This document shows, in pieces, positions 63,198-64,000 of a DNA stretch of 64,000 nt; the first letter of the stretch is position 1, and each line of letters opens with the position of its first letter. The translations under genes were made by a program, and so were the position numbers. This stretch comes from Prochlorococcus sp. MIT 1314 (GTDB lineage Bacteria > Cyanobacteriota > Cyanobacteriia > PCC-6307 > Cyanobiaceae): assembly GCF_034093315.1 (NCBI RefSeq), contig NZ_CP139300.1, positions 620,001-684,000 of the forward strand, given 5' to 3'. The notes beneath the pieces are model-generated. The model was not told the origin of the DNA. It searched no databases and saw nothing but the letters and a program-made list of their open reading frames with translations.

Positions 63198-64000
63198 GCC
63201 CACTTTTTGAATAGAATTTCATTCCTACTTTTACTATTAAGTATTCCATCAACATGTTCATATAATAAATTGCAGGAATTTTTATTACTATAGGGATTTA
63301 CAACTTCTTTTGGCATAAACTTAGATAGTGCAAGCAAATTTTTATAAATTTCATTTGCATCTGCCTTTATATCTATTTGTGTGGAGGCTTTTTCTCTTCC
63401 AGTTTGTCTAATACCTATATTTAACCCATTTGCTTTAAAAAAAGGAGCTTCCTTGATTATAGAGCTGGAATTACCACATAAAGTAACACTTTTTTTTCTG
63501 GCAAGGCCCAATAAAGAATGGTATCTATAACCTCCTAAGCTCTCAATATATTGACAATTATGAATGTTTGATATTTTTTGCTGAATTTTCCGAAATATTA
63601 TTTGGTTCCCTTTATCAGGATTTGGGGAGGTTATTATTATGTCAGCTTGAACTTCTTTTGAGAAAATTTCTAATCCCTTTAATACCTCTTCAATTTCATA
63701 TTCAGTAATTTGTTCAGACCTAGGAATAGGATGCATAGTACAAATCACAAGAGGTCTATCATCTTTTAATTTCAATTGATGAGCCACTATTTTCGATTCC
63801 TTTAATGGAATTATTTTCATATCACCATAACTCAATAAACCTATTTGTTTGATTCTCCACTTCTCCTCTCCAAAATTTTGTAGGACCTCCGTACCTTTAT
63901 AAGTTGAACAAGCGTGGATATGTGAAATTTTCGAAATACAATGCCTTAGTTGATCGTCATAAGTTCCCCCTTCGGTGATATCTCCAGCTTCAACATGAAA
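63194..64000 (-). CDS. legG: Hydrolysing UDP/GDP-HexNAc 2-epimerase, LegG/NeuC-like, 5' end outside the window
   Basis: Releases the free 2-epimerised amino sugar that is condensed with pyruvate to a nonulosonic acid. The frame stays open to the right edge: reading in from base 64000 it gives HVEAGDITEGGTYDD, then RHCISKISHIHACST and GEEKWRIKQIG, which are hallmarks of the NeuC/LegG family. A TTG at 63835 is therefore internal, not a start. The downstream part has the GT-B-like loops ITSPNPDKGNQII, SLGGYRYHSLLGLA, LCGNSSSIIKEAP with the substrate-binding Ser cluster, and IRQTGREKA. About 120 N-terminal residues lie beyond the window. The nonulosonate synthase (NeuB/LegI) is expected just upstream. 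Confidence 0.9.
   Translation of the reverse strand, partial: FHVEAGDITEGGTYDDQLRHCISKISHIHACSTYKGTEVLQNFGEEKWRIKQIGLLSYGDMKIIPLKESKIVAHQLKLKDDRPLVICTMHPIPRSEQITEYEIEEVLKGLEIFSKEVQADIIITSPNPDKGNQIIFRKIQQKISNIHNCQYIESLGGYRYHSLLGLARKKSVTLCGNSSSIIKEAPFFKANGLNIGIRQTGREKASTQIDIKADANEIYKNLLALSKFMPKEVVNPYSNKNSCNLLYEHVDGILNSKSRNEILFKKWA

Overview
The window looks like a chromosome segment of a marine picocyanobacterium, most probably a high-light-adapted Prochlorococcus. The reasons are the very high A+T content, short intergenic gaps, lysine/asparagine/isoleucine-rich proteins, cyanobacterial families (a DUF2808 protein, a Ycf46-like AAA protein, a small LapA-like membrane protein) and a housekeeping block of picocyanobacterial type. 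The species call is inference from composition and gene content, not a database match.

Bases 1-12,564 are ordinary core genome: the 3' part of aroH (chorismate mutase), a secreted DUF2808 protein, rpmH-rnpA-PH-domain protein-yidC, a Ycf46-like AAA ATPase, serS, the site-2 protease rseP, rpsN, pnp, then cysQ divergent from rsmI, a LapA-like protein and an HTH-like conserved protein. The 45-codon rpmH gene lies at 1031-1168. A tRNA-Arg (anticodon TCT) at 12,707-12,780 with a consensus-like promoter marks the switch.

From 12.8 kb to the end the window is one continuous surface-polysaccharide island, with blocks of genes alternating in strand. In order: an O-antigen ligase/polymerase; UDP-glucose dehydrogenase, rfbA and UDP-xylose synthase; seven glycosyltransferase-like genes (17.6-23.0 kb); a WecA-like initiating transferase; two more glycosyltransferases, an asparagine-synthase-like amidotransferase and a WbpM/FlaA1-type dehydratase (24.1-29.6 kb); a GT2, a GT-C-like DUF2142 protein, a HAD phosphatase, a methyltransferase, a UbiA prenyltransferase, a second GT-C-like protein and GtrA (29.6-36.7 kb); an acyl module with GNAT-like protein, phosphopantetheinyl transferase, ketoreductase, KAS III, acyl carrier protein, methyltransferase and PIG-L deacetylase (36.8-42.0 kb); a nucleotide-sugar block for dTDP-rhamnose, GDP-fucose, UDP-galactose and UDP-galacturonate (42.2-51.2 kb); a GT2 and a Wzy-like polymerase; an alkaline-phosphatase-fold protein, SDR, surface-carbohydrate protein, ABC exporter and two unknowns (53.5-59.8 kb); and a legionaminic-acid-type nonulosonate operon running off the right edge (59.8-64 kb).

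Read together, the island supplies at least UDP-xylose, dTDP-L-rhamnose, GDP-L-fucose, UDP-galactose, UDP-galacturonate, a 4-keto-6-deoxy-HexNAc and a CMP-nonulosonate. It builds them on undecaprenyl phosphate, then polymerises, exports and ligates the product. Two parts stand out as possibly undescribed: the ACP/KAS III/ketoreductase/PPTase/deacetylase/GNAT cassette, which could make a beta-hydroxyacyl group and put it on a de-N-acetylated sugar; and the adjacent UbiA + HAD + GtrA + GT-C set, which resembles the mycobacterial polyprenyl-phospho-pentose pathway. No transposase, integrase or CRISPR array was seen.
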